From Sharpea porci (GTDB lineage: Bacteria > Bacillota_I > Bacilli_A > Erysipelotrichales > Coprobacillaceae), in contig NZ_VUNM01000010.1 of the NCBI RefSeq assembly GCF_009695655.1, positions 1-60,096 on the forward strand: a stretch of 60,096 nucleotides of DNA. Reading direction: 5' to 3'. Below are positions 43,608 to 56,074 of the stretch, in pieces. The translations under genes and the position numbers were made by a program. Under the pieces are notes generated by a model. The model had not been told where the DNA came from and ran no database searches. It saw only the letters and a list, made by a program, of their open reading frames with translations. Position 1 is the stretch's first letter. The number at the start of each line of letters is the position of its first letter.

Positions 43608-44384
43608 TTATAATGCTGCACACATATCTTTGACATAATTATAAACTGCATTTTCAACATCCTGGTCTTGATTCGCAATAATATTGACAATGCCACTGCC
43701 GACAATAACACCATCCGCAAAACTTGCCATTTCCTTGGCTTGTTCTGGATTATGAATACCAAACCCTACTGCTACAGGTGTTTGCGTGATATCTTTAATG
43801 CTTTCAACAATATCGGGAAGATTGAGGGCAAAAGCAGCGTTAGAGCGTGTACCTGTAACCCCCATTGATGATACAAGATAGATAAATCCTTCTGCTTCCT
43901 GGGCAATCATTTTGACACGTTCTTTTGATGTTGGGGCAATCATGGATATCAGGCTTACACCATATTGTCTACAGACATCGCTGACTTCCTTAGCTTCTTC
44001 ATAGGGAAGATCAGGAATAATAATACCATCAATAGCAACTTCCTGGCATTTCTTAAAGAATGCATCATAACCATAATGAAAGACAACATTTAAATATGTC
44101 ATGAAACATAATGGAATATCAATACCTTCTTCTCTGATTTCTTTAACCATGGCCATAACATTATCTGTATGAACATCATTTTTTAATGCACGAACATTCG
44201 CATTTTGAATTGTTGGTCCTTCAGCAATAGGATCACTGAAAGGTATGCCTATTTCTATCAGTGATGCCCCTGCTTCTGTTATTTTATGAATATAGCGTTT
44301 GGTTTGATCTAGGGTTGGATCACCTGCTGTTAAGAAAGCGATAAAGGCTTTTTTATCTTTAAAAGCATTTTGTATTCTATTCAT
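43608..44384 (-). CDS. trpA: Tryptophan synthase alpha subunit
   Basis: Cleaves indole-3-glycerol phosphate to indole and glyceraldehyde 3-phosphate, passing indole to TrpB. The 258-residue TIM barrel has the catalytic pair in [19 protein letters not shown] (Glu44, Asp51) and the phosphate loop [10 protein letters not shown] and GVIVGSGIV. Normal length. Last gene of trpEGDCFBA, overlapping trpB by 8 nt. Confidence 0.97.
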   Translation of the reverse strand: MNRIQNAFKDKKAFIAFLTAGDPTLDQTKRYIHKITEAGASLIEIGIPFSDPIAEGPTIQNANVRALKNDVHTDNVMAMVKEIREEGIDIPLCFMTYLNVVFHYGYDAFFKKCQEVAIDGIIIPDLPYEEAKEVSDVCRQYGVSLISMIAPTSKERVKMIAQEAEGFIYLVSSMGVTGTRSNAAFALNLPDIVESIKDITQTPVAVGFGIHNPEQAKEMASFADGVIVGSGIVNIIANQDQDVENAVYNYVKDMCAAL

Positions 44385-45561
44385 AGATTTCTTTCCCCCT
44401 ATATCTTGCGATTGCGGCTACATCTTTATCTCCTCGACCAGACAGACAAACAATAATAATCTGGTCTTTACGCATACTTCCGGCAATCTTCTTGGCATAT
44501 GCCACTGCATGAGCACTTTCAATAGCACAAATGATGCCTTCTGTCTTTGCGAGATATTCAAATGCATCAACTGCTTCATCATCTGTAATGCCGACATAGC
44601 TGGCACGCTTAGTTGCTGCGAGATAGGCATGTTCTGGACCTATACCAGGATAATCCAGGCCTGCTGAGATGGAGTAGACAGGAGCAATCTGACCATATTG
44701 ATCCTGACAGAAGAGTGATTTCATACCATGGAAAACACCAATCGATCCAGTGTTAATAGTAGCGGCTGTTTCTGGCGTATCAATGCCCTTGCCGGCTGCT
44801 TCACAGCCAATGAGCTGGACATCTTGATCAGGAATGAAGTTGTAGAAAGTACCCATGGCATTGCTTCCTCCGCCAACACAGGCCATGACAATATCAGGAA
44901 GCTTGCCTTCTTTTTCAAGAATCTGTGCACGTGCTTCTTTAGAGATTACAGATTGGAAATCTCTTACCATCATAGGGAATGGATGGGGACCCATCACAGA
45001 GCCTAGGCAATAGAGTGTATCATCCACACGTTTTGTCCATTCACGCATACATTCGTTGACTGCATCTTTGAGGGTCATTGTACCTGTCGTAACAGGATGA
45101 ACATGAGCACCTAAGAGTTCCATACGATAAACATTAAGAGCCTGACGATCTGTATCGACCTTTCCCATAAAGATATCACACTCTAAATCAAGAAGAGCGG
45201 CTGCTGTAGCTGTTGCCACGCCATGCTGTCCCGCGCCAGTTTCAGCAATCAAGCGTTTCTTGCCCATCTTTTTGGCCATTAAAGCCTGACCTAGGACATT
45301 GTTGATTTTATGGGAACCAGTATGATTTAAATCTTCTCTTTTAAGATATATCTTTGCCCCACCTAAATCTTCACTCATTTTCTTTGCATAATAGAGTAAT
45401 GAAGGTCTTCCCGCATATTCTTTCAGTAATGTATTCAATTCTTCATTAAATGCTGGATCATTCTTATAAAACTCATATGCTTCTTCTACTTTATGTATCT
45501 CATTCATCAGGGTTTCAGGAATATACTGTCCCCCAAATTCACCATATCTACCTTTAGCCAT
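44377..45561 (-). CDS. trpB: Tryptophan synthase beta subunit
   Basis: PLP enzyme of 394 residues joining indole and serine. The Schiff-base lysine is Lys85 in [17 protein letters not shown] binds the PLP phosphate; REDLNHTGS and GRGDKD are conserved. The start at 45561 is chosen because GGAG is 8 nt upstream and [18 protein letters not shown] is the standard beginning; a GTG three codons earlier is closer to the RBS than usual. It overlaps trpF by 8 nt. Confidence 0.97.
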   Translation of the reverse strand: MAKGRYGEFGGQYIPETLMNEIHKVEEAYEFYKNDPAFNEELNTLLKEYAGRPSLLYYAKKMSEDLGGAKIYLKREDLNHTGSHKINNVLGQALMAKKMGKKRLIAETGAGQHGVATATAAALLDLECDIFMGKVDTDRQALNVYRMELLGAHVHPVTTGTMTLKDAVNECMREWTKRVDDTLYCLGSVMGPHPFPMMVRDFQSVISKEARAQILEKEGKLPDIVMACVGGGSNAMGTFYNFIPDQDVQLIGCEAAGKGIDTPETAATINTGSIGVFHGMKSLFCQDQYGQIAPVYSISAGLDYPGIGPEHAYLAATKRASYVGITDDEAVDAFEYLAKTEGIICAIESAHAVAYAKKIAGSMRKDQIIIVCLSGRGDKDVAAIARYRGKEIYE

Positions 45562-46135
45562 TTCTAACACTCCTAATCACTTCTTTAATCAAAGTTTCAT
45601 TCTTTACACCTTGCTTTTCAACACCACTTGATATATCTAAGGCATAAACATTTGTTTTTAATGCTTCTTGGATATTATTCTTGGATATTCCCCCAGCTAG
45701 AAAGATGGGATGATTAAGTTCTTGTATTTGACTCCAGTCAAAGCTTTGCCCACTTCCAGGCTGCACACCATCCAAGAGATAATAATTCACATCATAGCTT
45801 TTCATTTCATCTTTACCAACACGGATGGCCTTGATAATAGGCACATCAACGACTTCTTTAAGCTGCTTGATATAACGTTCATCTTCTTGTCCATGAAGTT
45901 GTATAAGATCAATAATATGGTCTTGCACAACTTCGCTGATGAAAGTAATTGGTGCATTCACAAATACACCAACAGCCTGAATATCAGGATCAAGTAGTTG
46001 TTTGAGCTTTTTGGCTTTTTCTTTTGTCACCTGTCTTGTACTTTTCGCAAAGACAAAACCGATATAATCTGGTTTATATTTATTGACATAAGTTATATCT
46101 TCTTCTCTAAAAAGACCACATATCTTAATTTTCAC
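45554..46135 (-). CDS. trpF: Phosphoribosylanthranilate isomerase
   Basis: Amadori-type isomerase of 193 residues. Catalytic Cys6 in KICGL and the general acid Asp in [11 protein letters not shown] are present, with [10 protein letters not shown] as a phosphate loop. The start codon is GTG, 7 nt after GAGG, and overlaps the trpC end by 11 nt. TrpC and TrpF are separate proteins here, not fused as in enterobacteria. Confidence 0.95.
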   Translation of the reverse strand: MKIKICGLFREEDITYVNKYKPDYIGFVFAKSTRQVTKEKAKKLKQLLDPDIQAVGVFVNAPITFISEVVQDHIIDLIQLHGQEDERYIKQLKEVVDVPIIKAIRVGKDEMKSYDVNYYLLDGVQPGSGQSFDWSQIQELNHPIFLAGGISKNNIQEALKTNVYALDISSGVEKQGVKNETLIKEVIRSVRNG

Positions 46136-46913
46136 CTTTTAACCTCTTCAACATAGCACCTTTATCACGAGCTCTCATAAGAGTTTCTCCAATCAGTACA
46201 CCATTCACATGATGCTCTTCAAGTTCCACAATCTGACTTCTCTCTTGAATACCGCTCTCACTCACAAACAACACATCTTCAGGTATCATATTCAGGAAAC
46301 GTAATGAATGATGAATATCAACACTAAAATCTCTTAAGTCTCGATTATTCACCCCAATAATTCTTGCCTTAGCTTTAATAGCTTTTTGGAGCTGTTCTTC
46401 ATCACGTGCTTCAACCAAGGCATCTAAGCCAAGTTCATGACATATGGATAAATAGTGCTTGAGTTGTTCTAACGTCAATATGCCACTAATCAATAATACC
46501 GCACTTGCTTTCGCAATCTTTGCTTGATAAATCATATATTCATCAATTATGAAATCTTTTCTTAATGTAGGTATACTAACCTCTTCACTAATCTCCTTAA
46601 GATAACTCAGATGACCTTGAAAATAATCCGGTTCAGTAAGAACTGATATGGCATGAGCACCAATATCTTCATATTCTTTCGCAATTTTTAAATAATCAAA
46701 GTCTTGCGCAATCACCCCTTTTGAAGGTGAGGCTTTCTTGACTTCACATATATAGGAAAGAGCAGGCTCTTTGAGTGTGTTATATAAACGAAAATGTGAT
46801 TTGGGAAGTTTATAAGCCTGCTCTTTCACTTCTTCTAAAGGGACCAACTGCTTCTCCCTTTGTATTCTTTTTTCAGTACTTCTTACAATCTCATCAATAA
46901 TCATATCTTTCAT
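46125..46913 (-). CDS. trpC: Indole-3-glycerol phosphate synthase
   Basis: Ring-closing step of tryptophan synthesis, 262 residues. Catalytic lysines and acids are in [11 protein letters not shown] and [29 protein letters not shown] and VSESGI are conserved. It overlaps trpD by 4 nt at its start. The Shine-Dalgarno is weak, consistent with coupling to trpD. Confidence 0.96.
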   Translation of the reverse strand: MKDMIIDEIVRSTEKRIQREKQLVPLEEVKEQAYKLPKSHFRLYNTLKEPALSYICEVKKASPSKGVIAQDFDYLKIAKEYEDIGAHAISVLTEPDYFQGHLSYLKEISEEVSIPTLRKDFIIDEYMIYQAKIAKASAVLLISGILTLEQLKHYLSICHELGLDALVEARDEEQLQKAIKAKARIIGVNNRDLRDFSVDIHHSLRFLNMIPEDVLFVSESGIQERSQIVELEEHHVNGVLIGETLMRARDKGAMLKRLKGEN

Positions 46914-47932
46914 CCATTACTTGCTTTAATATATTCTTCTAGTTTTTGTAAGGCTTGCCCATTATCAATAAGCATTGCTGCTTTTTGTATTCCCTGGGAA
47001 ATATCATCAGCCTCGCCACCTACATAAAGAGCAGCTCCTGCATTTAAGAGAACGGCATTGCGCTTTGTTCCTTGAATTTCACCACTTAGAATACCTCTTG
47101 TAATAACTGCATTCTCTTTCGCATCACCGCCTACTAATTCTTCCTTTTGACCACGTACTAAGCCCAAGTCTTCTGGCTGAATTGTTGTTGTGCGGTAATA
47201 GCCATCTTTAAGTTCACATACAGTCGTTGGAGCACTTACTGAAATCTCATCAAGCTTGTCCTGACCATAAACTACGAGGGCTCTTTTTACACCTAGCTTA
47301 TCAAGTACTTTCGCAATAGGTTCAACAAGATATTCATCATAAACCCCAAGCAAGAACATTGTTGGCTTCGCAGGGTTAGTAATTGGTCCAAGAATATTAA
47401 ATACTGTTCTAAATCCTAATTCTTTTCGAATTGGGCCAACATATTTCATAGCTGAATGATATTGCTGGGCAAAGAGGAAACATAGCCCGACATCTTTCAA
47501 CATTTGGTTGGCTTTAATAGGATCCTGATGGATATTTACGCCAAGAGCTTCCTGTACGTCCGCTGTTCCTGAAAGTGATGAAGCAGCTCTATTGCCATGT
47601 TTCGCCACTTTAATACCACTTGCCGCAATCACAAAGGCACTTGTCGTTGAAATGTTGAAGGAATGGGCACCATCGCCTCCTGTTCCTACAATTTCTAAGA
47701 CATCAAAGTCTGGATGTTCTACAGGTGTGGCGAGTTCACGCATGGCTGCAGCACAACCTGATATTTCTTCGATGGTTTCGGCTTTTGTAGATTTTGTACT
47801 TAATGCGGCAAGAAAGGCAGCATTCTGTGTTGGTGTTGATTGTCCACGCATGATTTCATTCATCACCTGATAGGCTTCTTCATATGTAAGATCGCCTTTA
47901 TTCACAATTTTCTCTATAGCTTCTTTAATCAT
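46910..47932 (-). CDS. trpD: Anthranilate phosphoribosyltransferase
   Basis: Adds phosphoribosyl to anthranilate; 340 residues. The PRPP site [23 protein letters not shown] and GPITNP are the family landmarks. Separate from TrpG. It overlaps trpG by 8 nt. Confidence 0.96.
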   Translation of the reverse strand: MIKEAIEKIVNKGDLTYEEAYQVMNEIMRGQSTPTQNAAFLAALSTKSTKAETIEEISGCAAAMRELATPVEHPDFDVLEIVGTGGDGAHSFNISTTSAFVIAASGIKVAKHGNRAASSLSGTADVQEALGVNIHQDPIKANQMLKDVGLCFLFAQQYHSAMKYVGPIRKELGFRTVFNILGPITNPAKPTMFLLGVYDEYLVEPIAKVLDKLGVKRALVVYGQDKLDEISVSAPTTVCELKDGYYRTTTIQPEDLGLVRGQKEELVGGDAKENAVITRGILSGEIQGTKRNAVLLNAGAALYVGGEADDISQGIQKAAMLIDNGQALQKLEEYIKASNG

Positions 47933-48503
47933 AACTTGTCTCCTTTAAGAAATTCTTGATCATTTTTTCACCCTTACTTGTCAGGATGGATTCGGGATGG
48001 AATTGCAGGCCATAGATGGGATAATCCTGATGCTTGATAGCCATGATGGCACCATCATCACTACGGCCAATAATCTGTAATATATCCGGCCAGTTATTCT
48101 CACTACCAGCTAGTGAATGATATCTTCCCACAACTGTTCTTTCACTTACTCCTTGAAAAATAGGTGAAGTCGTATCAATTGTTATTGTTGAAGATTTTCC
48201 ATGCATTAACTTTGGCGCATAGTCCACTGTTCCGCCAAAACTTTCGATAATTGCCTGATGACCTAAACATATACCTAGCATCGGAAAGTCTTTTTGGCAT
48301 TTTTGAATAAGCTCTTCACAAATACCAGCATCTTCTGGTCTTCCTGGACCTGGTGAAATGATGATGGCACGTGGCTTTAAGCTCTTGATGTCTTCAACGC
48401 TTTTTTCATCATTTCTGATTACAACGATCTCATGATCAAATTGACCAATAAGCTGATAAAGGTTATAAGTAAATGAATCATAATTATCAATAAGTACAAT
48501 CAT
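47925..48503 (-). CDS. trpG: Anthranilate synthase glutaminase subunit
   Basis: Class I glutamine amidotransferase of 192 residues supplying ammonia to TrpE. Cys79 in [10 protein letters not shown], His169 and Glu171 in LQFHPESIL form the triad; [11 protein letters not shown] is the oxyanion loop. PabA is nearly identical in form and the protein could serve both, but the operon position argues for TrpG. It overlaps trpE by 4 nt. Confidence 0.95.
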   Translation of the reverse strand: MIVLIDNYDSFTYNLYQLIGQFDHEIVVIRNDEKSVEDIKSLKPRAIIISPGPGRPEDAGICEELIQKCQKDFPMLGICLGHQAIIESFGGTVDYAPKLMHGKSSTITIDTTSPIFQGVSERTVVGRYHSLAGSENNWPDILQIIGRSDDGAIMAIKHQDYPIYGLQFHPESILTSKGEKMIKNFLKETSYD

Positions 48504-49963
48504 ACATCAATACCTCCATTTGCCTCTTTCAACGCTTCAATAACAGCAGCAGCTTTATTAAAGCATTCCTGATATTCATTATTACCAACACTATCAGCCA
48601 CAATCCCCGCTCCTGAACATACATAGAGTTTACTTGCTTTCTTATAAGCAAGACGAATACCAATACATGTATCCATATTACCCGTTAAATCTAGATAGCC
48701 AATGGCACCGCCATAAATACCTCTTTTGACACCCTCAAGTTCACTAATAATATTGACAGCACGAATTTTAGGTGCCCCGGAAAGTGTTCCAGCAGGCAAG
48801 GTGTGTTCTAAGGCATCAAGAGCGTCTCTATCTTTCGTTAGCTTACCAGAGACTTTCGAGGCAATATGTATGACTTTAGAAAACTTCAGTACTTCTTTAT
48901 AGCTATCAACATTAACACTGCCTATTTCTGAAATACTGCCTAGATCATTTCTTCCTAAATCCACCAACATATTATGTTCTGCAAGTTCTTTTTCATCATG
49001 AAGCAGATCATCAATCAATCTTTCGTCTTCTTCATCATTTCTGCCTCTTGGTCTTGTCCCAGCGATTGGGAAACTTGAAACAATTCCATCTTCTAATTTC
49101 ACCATTGTTTCAGGTGAAGCCCCAGCCACTTCAAGTGTCTGAGAATGGAAATAAAACATGTAGGGTGAAGGATTTGTGGTTCTTAGAATGCGGTAGGTAT
49201 CAAGAAGGGAGCCACTGCACTTTGCTTCAAGACGATTAGCTAATACGGCTTGAAAGATATCCCCTTCAATAATATGTTTCTTTACTATTTCGACCTTTGC
49301 ACAATATTCTTCTCTTGAGAACTGTGGTGTAAATGCACTTTTTAGGCGAAGTGGTTCTTCAAACTTCATTTCTGTATGTTTAATGATATTTTCTATTTCA
49401 AGAATACGTTCACATTTTTTGTGGTAATCTTCTTCTATATTGTCTGTTTCAACATTAACAATGATGGATATCTTTTGTTTATAGTGATCAAAGCAGATGA
49501 TTTCATCAAAGAACATCAAATCCACATCCTTAAAATGCGTATCATCTTTTTCAACAAGTTTAAGTGCCTTTTCATGATATTTCGCATAGTCATAGCTAAA
49601 AAAGCCGACTAGCCCTCCCGTAAGTGTTGGGAAATGTGCTAATTTCATACTTTTATGATGATTCATGAACTGGCGTATATACTTTGTTGGATCTTTACGG
49701 CCTTCATCAAAGCCATCAAAAGTTAAACGATAATTATTACAAGTAATCTCATGTTTTGGATGAAAGCCAATGAATGAATATTGTCCCCATTGATTACTAT
49801 GCTCATTACTTTCAAGAATGAAACAGTGGTCCGTGATACTACGTAATTTTTTTAGGACCATTATAGGTGTAAAGAAGTCACTATAGATTTCTTTTCTAAG
49901 TGGGATATATCGATATCCTGTCACGTCCATCTTTGTCATATCTTCTAAGCTTGGTTCAAACAT
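48500..49963 (-). CDS. trpE: Anthranilate synthase component I
   Basis: Chorismate-using enzyme of 487 residues. The N-terminal part contains FILESNEHS, the LLES-type region where tryptophan binds for feedback inhibition. The chorismate domain shows IFQAVLANRLEA, PSPYMFYF, SPETMVKLEDG, PIAGTRPRG, DLGRNDLGSI, GTLSGAPKIRA and RGIYGGAIGY. First gene of the operon, with RBS AGGAGGAC right after the T-box terminator. All seven tryptophan genes from chorismate are present in one operon. Confidence 0.96.
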   Translation of the reverse strand: MFEPSLEDMTKMDVTGYRYIPLRKEIYSDFFTPIMVLKKLRSITDHCFILESNEHSNQWGQYSFIGFHPKHEITCNNYRLTFDGFDEGRKDPTKYIRQFMNHHKSMKLAHFPTLTGGLVGFFSYDYAKYHEKALKLVEKDDTHFKDVDLMFFDEIICFDHYKQKISIIVNVETDNIEEDYHKKCERILEIENIIKHTEMKFEEPLRLKSAFTPQFSREEYCAKVEIVKKHIIEGDIFQAVLANRLEAKCSGSLLDTYRILRTTNPSPYMFYFHSQTLEVAGASPETMVKLEDGIVSSFPIAGTRPRGRNDEEDERLIDDLLHDEKELAEHNMLVDLGRNDLGSISEIGSVNVDSYKEVLKFSKVIHIASKVSGKLTKDRDALDALEHTLPAGTLSGAPKIRAVNIISELEGVKRGIYGGAIGYLDLTGNMDTCIGIRLAYKKASKLYVCSGAGIVADSVGNNEYQECFNKAAAVIEALKEANGGIDV

Positions 49964-49981
49964 ACACCTGTGTCCTCCTAT

Positions 49982-50212
49982 AAAAAAACGCCCTTAAGGA
50001 ATAATCCTCAAGGACGATAAAAATCGTTTAGCCACCTTGTCATGTATAATCATGATTCCATCAAATCACTGGCTACTAACGTAAGCCCTACGTCAAAGAA
50101 TTTCCTCTTCGCCCTCAGTGGCCCATTTAATAGACTGCCATTACCTATCTCTCAGCAACGATAAGCTCTCTGTGAATACATCTTCTATTTTTACTTCCAC
50201 CTCACTGGTTTA
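49982..50212 (-). promoter_or_regulatory. T-box leader of the trp operon (tRNA-Trp)
   Basis: The minus-strand leader shows T-box landmarks in order: a stem I base (CAGTG pairing with CACTG), AGAGAGC, GCTGAGAGA, a candidate UGG specifier (50123-50125) just before the 3' side of the stem, and the T-box AAGGTGGCTAAACG (50025-50038). Its UGGC would pair with a GCCA acceptor end, as expected for tRNA-Trp. The terminator (49982-50015) pairs CGTCCTTGAGGA with TCCTTAAGGGCG before TTTTTTT. Uncharged tRNA-Trp should prevent termination. The exact specifier is read by eye; a second TGG is at 50138-50140. Confidence 0.88.
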
Positions 50213-50217
50213 GACAC

Positions 50218-50246
50218 ATTCTATAAATCTCGTTCACTAAAGTCAA
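50218..50246 (-). promoter_or_regulatory. trp operon promoter
   Basis: Minus strand TTGACT (50241-50246), 17-bp spacer, TAGAAT (50218-50223), which puts the transcript start a few bases before the T-box leader. Confidence 0.75.
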
Positions 50247-50318
50247 CAACATAACAAGCATTTGTCTTGTTTTCCAAATTATTCTATTATTATTTGTTTA
50301 TTTCATAATTATTCTTAT

Positions 50319-50344
50319 TAAAAAAGAGAAACTACTGTTTCTCT
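50319..50344 (-). terminator. Terminator of the FAD dehydrogenase gene
   Basis: Minus-strand AGAGAAAC pairs with GTTTCTCT and runs into TTTTTTAA; it overlaps the stop codon. Confidence 0.85.
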
Positions 50345-51747
50345 TCAATAATATGTCTTGCGACTAAGATACCATTTGCGCCAGCTTGAGCTAAACCTCT
50401 TGTTAGACCTGCCCCATCACCAGCAACATAGAGATGATCAATCTCTGTTTCAAAACCTGGGCGGACTTTTGGTCTTGCAGAATAGAATTTTGCTTCAACA
50501 CCATAGAGAAGCGTATGGTCATTCGCAATACCAGGTGTCACATGATCAAGTGCTTCAATCATTTCAATAATGGATTTCATTGTATTATAAGGTAATACTA
50601 AACCTAAATCACCTGGTACAGCTTCTGGCAATGTTGGTATTGTATAGCCTTCTTTGATACGTTTTGTTGTACTGCGACGACCTCTTTTAATATCACCATA
50701 GCGTTGTACGATAACTGAACCATTAGAGAGCTTGTTGGCAAGTTTCGCAATCGCATGGGCAAATTCATTAGGCTGATTAAAAGGTTCACTGAATTGATGT
50801 GAGACAAGCAAGGCAAAGTTTGTATTATGGGAACCAAGTTTAGGATCATGATAGCTATGACCATTTGCCATCATTGTCCCTTCATGGTTTTCTATGACAA
50901 CATGTCCACTTGGATTAGAACAGAATGTTCTGACCTTAGTTCCAACAGATGTATTATATATAAACTTCCCTTCATATAAGTTTTCATTAATTTCATCCAT
51001 AACAACATTGCTTGTTTCCACACGTACACCAATATCAACCTGATTATTATACATCTTAATATCATGCTGGCTGAGAATATGATCAAGCCAGGTTGCACCA
51101 TCACGACCAGGGGCAAGCAATACATCATTGGCATAAAGCTTATCCCCCTTTTCAAGCTCAACACCAACAACTTTATTATCTTCCACGATAATATCTTTGA
51201 CAGCAGTTTTAAAACGCATATCGATATGTTTTTTGAGTTCTTCACTCATTTCTGTCATAATCCTTAGGTTTTCTTCCGTGCCTAAGTGACGTACCTTAGC
51301 ACGAAGCAATTTTAATCCAACAGCATAACCTCGTCTCTCAATTTCCCGGATTTTATCGGTTGTAGGATCAGTGATGTCTTTTGTCGCTCCATGCTTTAAA
51401 TAAAGCTCATCAACATACTTAATCACATCCACAACCTCATCATCAGGCAGATAGTCCGTTAACCAGCCACCAAACTCACTAGTTATATTGAACTTCCCAT
51501 CAGAATACGCACCAGCACCACCAAAACCACATGTAATTGAACAAGCAGGTAAACAACCTGGCTGTTCTTCTTTAATCTCAGGACAACGCTTAATCTTTTT
51601 ATCTTTGATTGGACAATGACGATACATAACATCATGCCCCTTATCCACAAGTAATACCTTTAATTCAGGTTTCTTCAAATACAATTCATAACAAGCCATA
51701 ATCCCAGCAGGACCAGCTCCAACTACAATCACATCATATTGATTCAT
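50332..51747 (-). CDS. FAD-dependent dehydrogenase (COG2509-like)
   Basis: Flavoprotein of 471 residues. The N-terminus YDVIVVGAGPAGIMACYELYLK is an FAD Rossmann site; a Cys-rich stretch follows (HCPIKDKKIKRCPEIKEEQPGCLPACSITCGFGGAGAYSDGKF), LLAPGRDGATWL lies in the middle, and LYVAGDGAGLTRGLAQAGANG closes the FAD site. The pattern matches a widespread group of uncharacterised NAD(P)/FAD-dependent oxidoreductases. The many cysteines could bind a metal or act in redox, which is inference. The start at 51747 has AGAGG 7 nt upstream. Monocistronic. Substrate unknown. Confidence 0.82.
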   Translation of the reverse strand: MNQYDVIVVGAGPAGIMACYELYLKKPELKVLLVDKGHDVMYRHCPIKDKKIKRCPEIKEEQPGCLPACSITCGFGGAGAYSDGKFNITSEFGGWLTDYLPDDEVVDVIKYVDELYLKHGATKDITDPTTDKIREIERRGYAVGLKLLRAKVRHLGTEENLRIMTEMSEELKKHIDMRFKTAVKDIIVEDNKVVGVELEKGDKLYANDVLLAPGRDGATWLDHILSQHDIKMYNNQVDIGVRVETSNVVMDEINENLYEGKFIYNTSVGTKVRTFCSNPSGHVVIENHEGTMMANGHSYHDPKLGSHNTNFALLVSHQFSEPFNQPNEFAHAIAKLANKLSNGSVIVQRYGDIKRGRRSTTKRIKEGYTIPTLPEAVPGDLGLVLPYNTMKSIIEMIEALDHVTPGIANDHTLLYGVEAKFYSARPKVRPGFETEIDHLYVAGDGAGLTRGLAQAGANGILVARHIIEEKQ

Positions 51748-51878
51748 ATTATACCTCTCTTTCGGACAAACCATCTTATTCTACCATACATACGTTTAAA
51801 TTTGAAACTCTTTTTGTGAACTTATACGTCTCTTTCGTGTAAAGTTTTGTATAATAGAATCATCATAAGGAGATTATT

Positions 51879-52676
51879 ATGGAGTTGACAATGCTTGGTA
51901 CGGGAAGTGCCTTAGTAACGGAATGTTTTAATACATGTTATGTGTTTGAAGAGAATGATCAATACTTTCTTGTCGATGGAGGAGGCGGCAACGAGATACT
52001 CAAACGTCTTAAAGACAACAATATCGATTATCGAAATATTCATGACATCATGATTACCCATAAACATATTGATCATTTACTTGGTATCATCTGGATTATG
52101 CGTCTGATTCTTCAAAAAATGCTTTCAGGAGAATATGAAGGCGAAGCTTATATCTATGGCCATGATGAAGTAATCGCATTACTAAATGATTTCGCAAACA
52201 AGCTTTTTACCGCCAAACAGACAAGTCTAATTGATGAACGGTTGCATCTTGTCGTTGTAACGAACGGTGAAAAGAAAACTATTATTGGTCATGAAGTGAC
52301 CTTCTTTGATATTCATTCCACAAAAGCTAAACAGTTTGGTTATATGATGAAGCTAGATGAAGGGTATCTCGTATGTTGTGGTGATGAACCATTGAATGAA
52401 CGTAATGCCTCATATGTAAATAATGCGAAATGGCTTTTACATGAAGCCTTCTGTCTTTACAAAGACAAGGAAATCTATAAGCCCTATGAGAAACATCATT
52501 CTACAGTTAAGGATGCAGCTATGATTGCACAAAAATATCATGTTGAAAACTTATTGTTGTATCATACAGAAGATGATCATATTATTGTCCGCAAAGAAAT
52601 CTATCGTGATGAAGCGAAACAGTATTATTCAGGAAGATTATATATTCCTGATGATAACGAAACAATTATCCTATAA
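51879..52676 (+). CDS. MBL-fold metallo-hydrolase (RNase Z-like)
   Basis: Protein of 265 residues with the metallo-beta-lactamase fold. LGTGSALVTECFNTCYVF starts it, FLVDGGGG follows, and the metal motif THKHIDHLLG gives His61, His63, Asp65 and His66. Later ligands are in CCGDEP and LLYHTEDDH. It resembles the RNase Z/arylsulfatase branch but lacks an obvious exosite arm. Function is unknown. Divergent from the FAD dehydrogenase gene and ended by a shared terminator. Confidence 0.82.
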   Translation: MELTMLGTGSALVTECFNTCYVFEENDQYFLVDGGGGNEILKRLKDNNIDYRNIHDIMITHKHIDHLLGIIWIMRLILQKMLSGEYEGEAYIYGHDEVIALLNDFANKLFTAKQTSLIDERLHLVVVTNGEKKTIIGHEVTFFDIHSTKAKQFGYMMKLDEGYLVCCGDEPLNERNASYVNNAKWLLHEAFCLYKDKEIYKPYEKHHSTVKDAAMIAQKYHVENLLLYHTEDDHIIVRKEIYRDEAKQYYSGRLYIPDDNETIIL

Positions 52677-52712
52677 AAAAGTGTAGCAGGATTAACCTAC
52701 TACACCTTTTAT
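52675..52712. terminator. Bidirectional terminator
   Basis: GTGTAGCAGG pairs with CCTACTACAC (one mismatch) with A and T runs on the two sides, ending the MBL gene (plus) and the PHP gene (minus). Confidence 0.8.
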
Positions 52713-53578
52713 AGTTTATGGAATACTGGCTGCATATGATCAAAGGTTGTGATTTCTTCAAAGCCTATTTCATCTTTTAGTATCGCATAGGCATCTTTGA
52801 TATGATCAGCGAGATATTTTGTCGAATGGGCATCTGAGCCAACAGTAATTATCTTGCCTCCAAGATCCTTATAAAGCTTAAGAATCTTGCGGCTAGGCTG
52901 TGTGTCCGCAAGGCCATAGTGCCATGAAGATGTATTGACTTCAATACCTTTATTATCATGAATAGCCTGTTTTAAGATTTCCGCAATGATATCTTCAAGC
53001 TTTTCAAATGGATAGACACCATTCTTGTCATAACGAACAAGTAAGTCTAAGTGGGCAAGAACGGAATAATTCTTGAAGAGTTTCATTGTCTTAAGAATTT
53101 CACGATAATATTCTTCATTATATTCTTGTTGGGTTTTACCAGCCTGGAAATCCTGTGTCCAGAATTCTAAGTTATTGACCTGATGCATGGAGAAAAGCAC
53201 AAAGTCTAACTGATCCTGATAATGATTATAAAGCTTCTTGTAGTCATCAACAGTAATTGACTGAATGCCAAATTCTAAGCCTGATCGAATGGTGATATCT
53301 TTGCTATAAGTTACACGCATTCTTAAGAGTTTAGCGAAGTATTCTGGGTAGTTGACATTGGCAAGGGGATCCATTTCATCCTTGCTTGAAGAAATGCCAT
53401 CGCCCCCACGCCATTCAACCCCTCTTGGGTCATCCCAGTCGCGTTTAATACCATAGTCGACATGATCAGTAAAACATATTTCATTTAAGCCTAAAGAGAT
53501 GGCTTGTTGGATTTGGTTATCCATAGGTTCTCTTGAGTCATCTGAGAATTCACTATGAAGGTGATAATCTGCATACAT
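52709..53578 (-). CDS. PHP-domain phosphatase, HisJ-type
   Basis: Metal-dependent phosphoesterase of 289 residues. DYHLHSEFSDD gives the first metal ligands (His6, His8), with FTDHVDYG, GLEFGIQ, FSMHQVNN, LAHLDLLVRYD and TVGSDAHSTKYL as later ones. The layout is that of histidinol-phosphatase HisJ/HisK. No other his gene is in the window, so another sugar- or nucleotide-phosphate substrate is possible. It follows the frameshifted AEC gene by 13 nt. Confidence 0.85.
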   Translation of the reverse strand: MYADYHLHSEFSDDSREPMDNQIQQAISLGLNEICFTDHVDYGIKRDWDDPRGVEWRGGDGISSSKDEMDPLANVNYPEYFAKLLRMRVTYSKDITIRSGLEFGIQSITVDDYKKLYNHYQDQLDFVLFSMHQVNNLEFWTQDFQAGKTQQEYNEEYYREILKTMKLFKNYSVLAHLDLLVRYDKNGVYPFEKLEDIIAEILKQAIHDNKGIEVNTSSWHYGLADTQPSRKILKLYKDLGGKIITVGSDAHSTKYLADHIKDAYAILKDEIGFEEITTFDHMQPVFHKL

Positions 53579-53591
53579 ATTTATTTCCTCC

Positions 53592-54522
53592 TTAAGTTAA
53601 AAATAAAGCAACAATAATAGGAATGGTGATAATGGAAATAATTGTGGTGATAAAGACGGACTTGGCTGCCAATTCATTATTGCCCCCATATAAGTTAGTA
53701 AAGAGAACGGCAGAGTTGCCTACAGGCATAGCTATACAGATCAGTGTTACACCTAATATGAGTGGGTCTTTAATAAAGCTTGATAGGAGATAGTAGGCAA
53801 TAATGGGCAAAACAAGCTGTTTAAGAATGGTATAGGGATAGAGTCTCAATTCATCAAAAACAGTCTTAAAAGGAATACGGGCAAGAGTTGCGCCAATAAT
53901 CATCATGGCTAAAGGTAGGTGTTGTAATATCGCCTACGGTTGTCAGCGTATGGGTGATAATATGGGGGAGATGAATATGGGCAAGATAGATGATTAAGGC
54001 AAGTAGACATGAATAGGTTGCAGGTGAGAGAATCTTTTGCCAGGTGACATCGATCTTTGCTTCACTGCCCATATTAATAATATAGAGTCCATAAGTATAG
54101 ACGGACATATTGAAGACCATGTTGAAGACGGTTGTATAAAAGATAGAAGCATTGCCAAAAATACTCTTCATGACTGGAAAACCGATAAAACCGATATTAG
54201 AAAAGGTGGTCATAAAGACATAAAGACCCATATCTTGTTTGGGAACTTTTAATATATTCGCTATGACATATCCAGCAACTGGTAATAGTAAGAATGTCGC
54301 AATCGCAATCAAGAAGACATAGCCAACTGTTGAAAGTGATGCGTATTTAGTGATGGAAAGTGAATTGCCGACAACCATACAAGGAATGGTGACATAGAGG
54401 ACAAGTTTGTTGAGATTATTGTTGAATGTATTATCAATGATATGAATTTTATAAAGAAAATAGCCTAGAAAGAGGAGGATAAAGAGTTCAGCCATCTGAC
54501 TGACGATCACTTGCATACTCAT
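53592..54522 (-). pseudogene. AEC-family transporter split by a 4-bp duplication
   Basis: One AEC carrier gene read in two frames. The 5' part (54522 down to about 53920) holds NKLVLYVTIPCMVVG, FSNIGFIGFPV and ends in GDITTP; the 3' part resumes as MMIIGATLARIPFKTVFDEL and continues to the normal C-terminus. At the junction the plus strand has AGGTAGGT (53913-53920). Removing one AGGT restores TTPLAMMIIGATLAR, the wording seen in the intact AEC protein at 12.8 kb (TTPLAMIIIGATLSK). It starts 2 nt after the GH1 stop. It may be a recent mutation, a slippage switch or a sequencing error. Confidence 0.9.
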
Positions 54523-54524
54523 AA

Positions 54525-56027
<1,503 letters not shown>

Positions 56028-56074
56028 TTATTATAATGAAAGAGGGACTAGATATGATCTTTTTTCATAATTCG

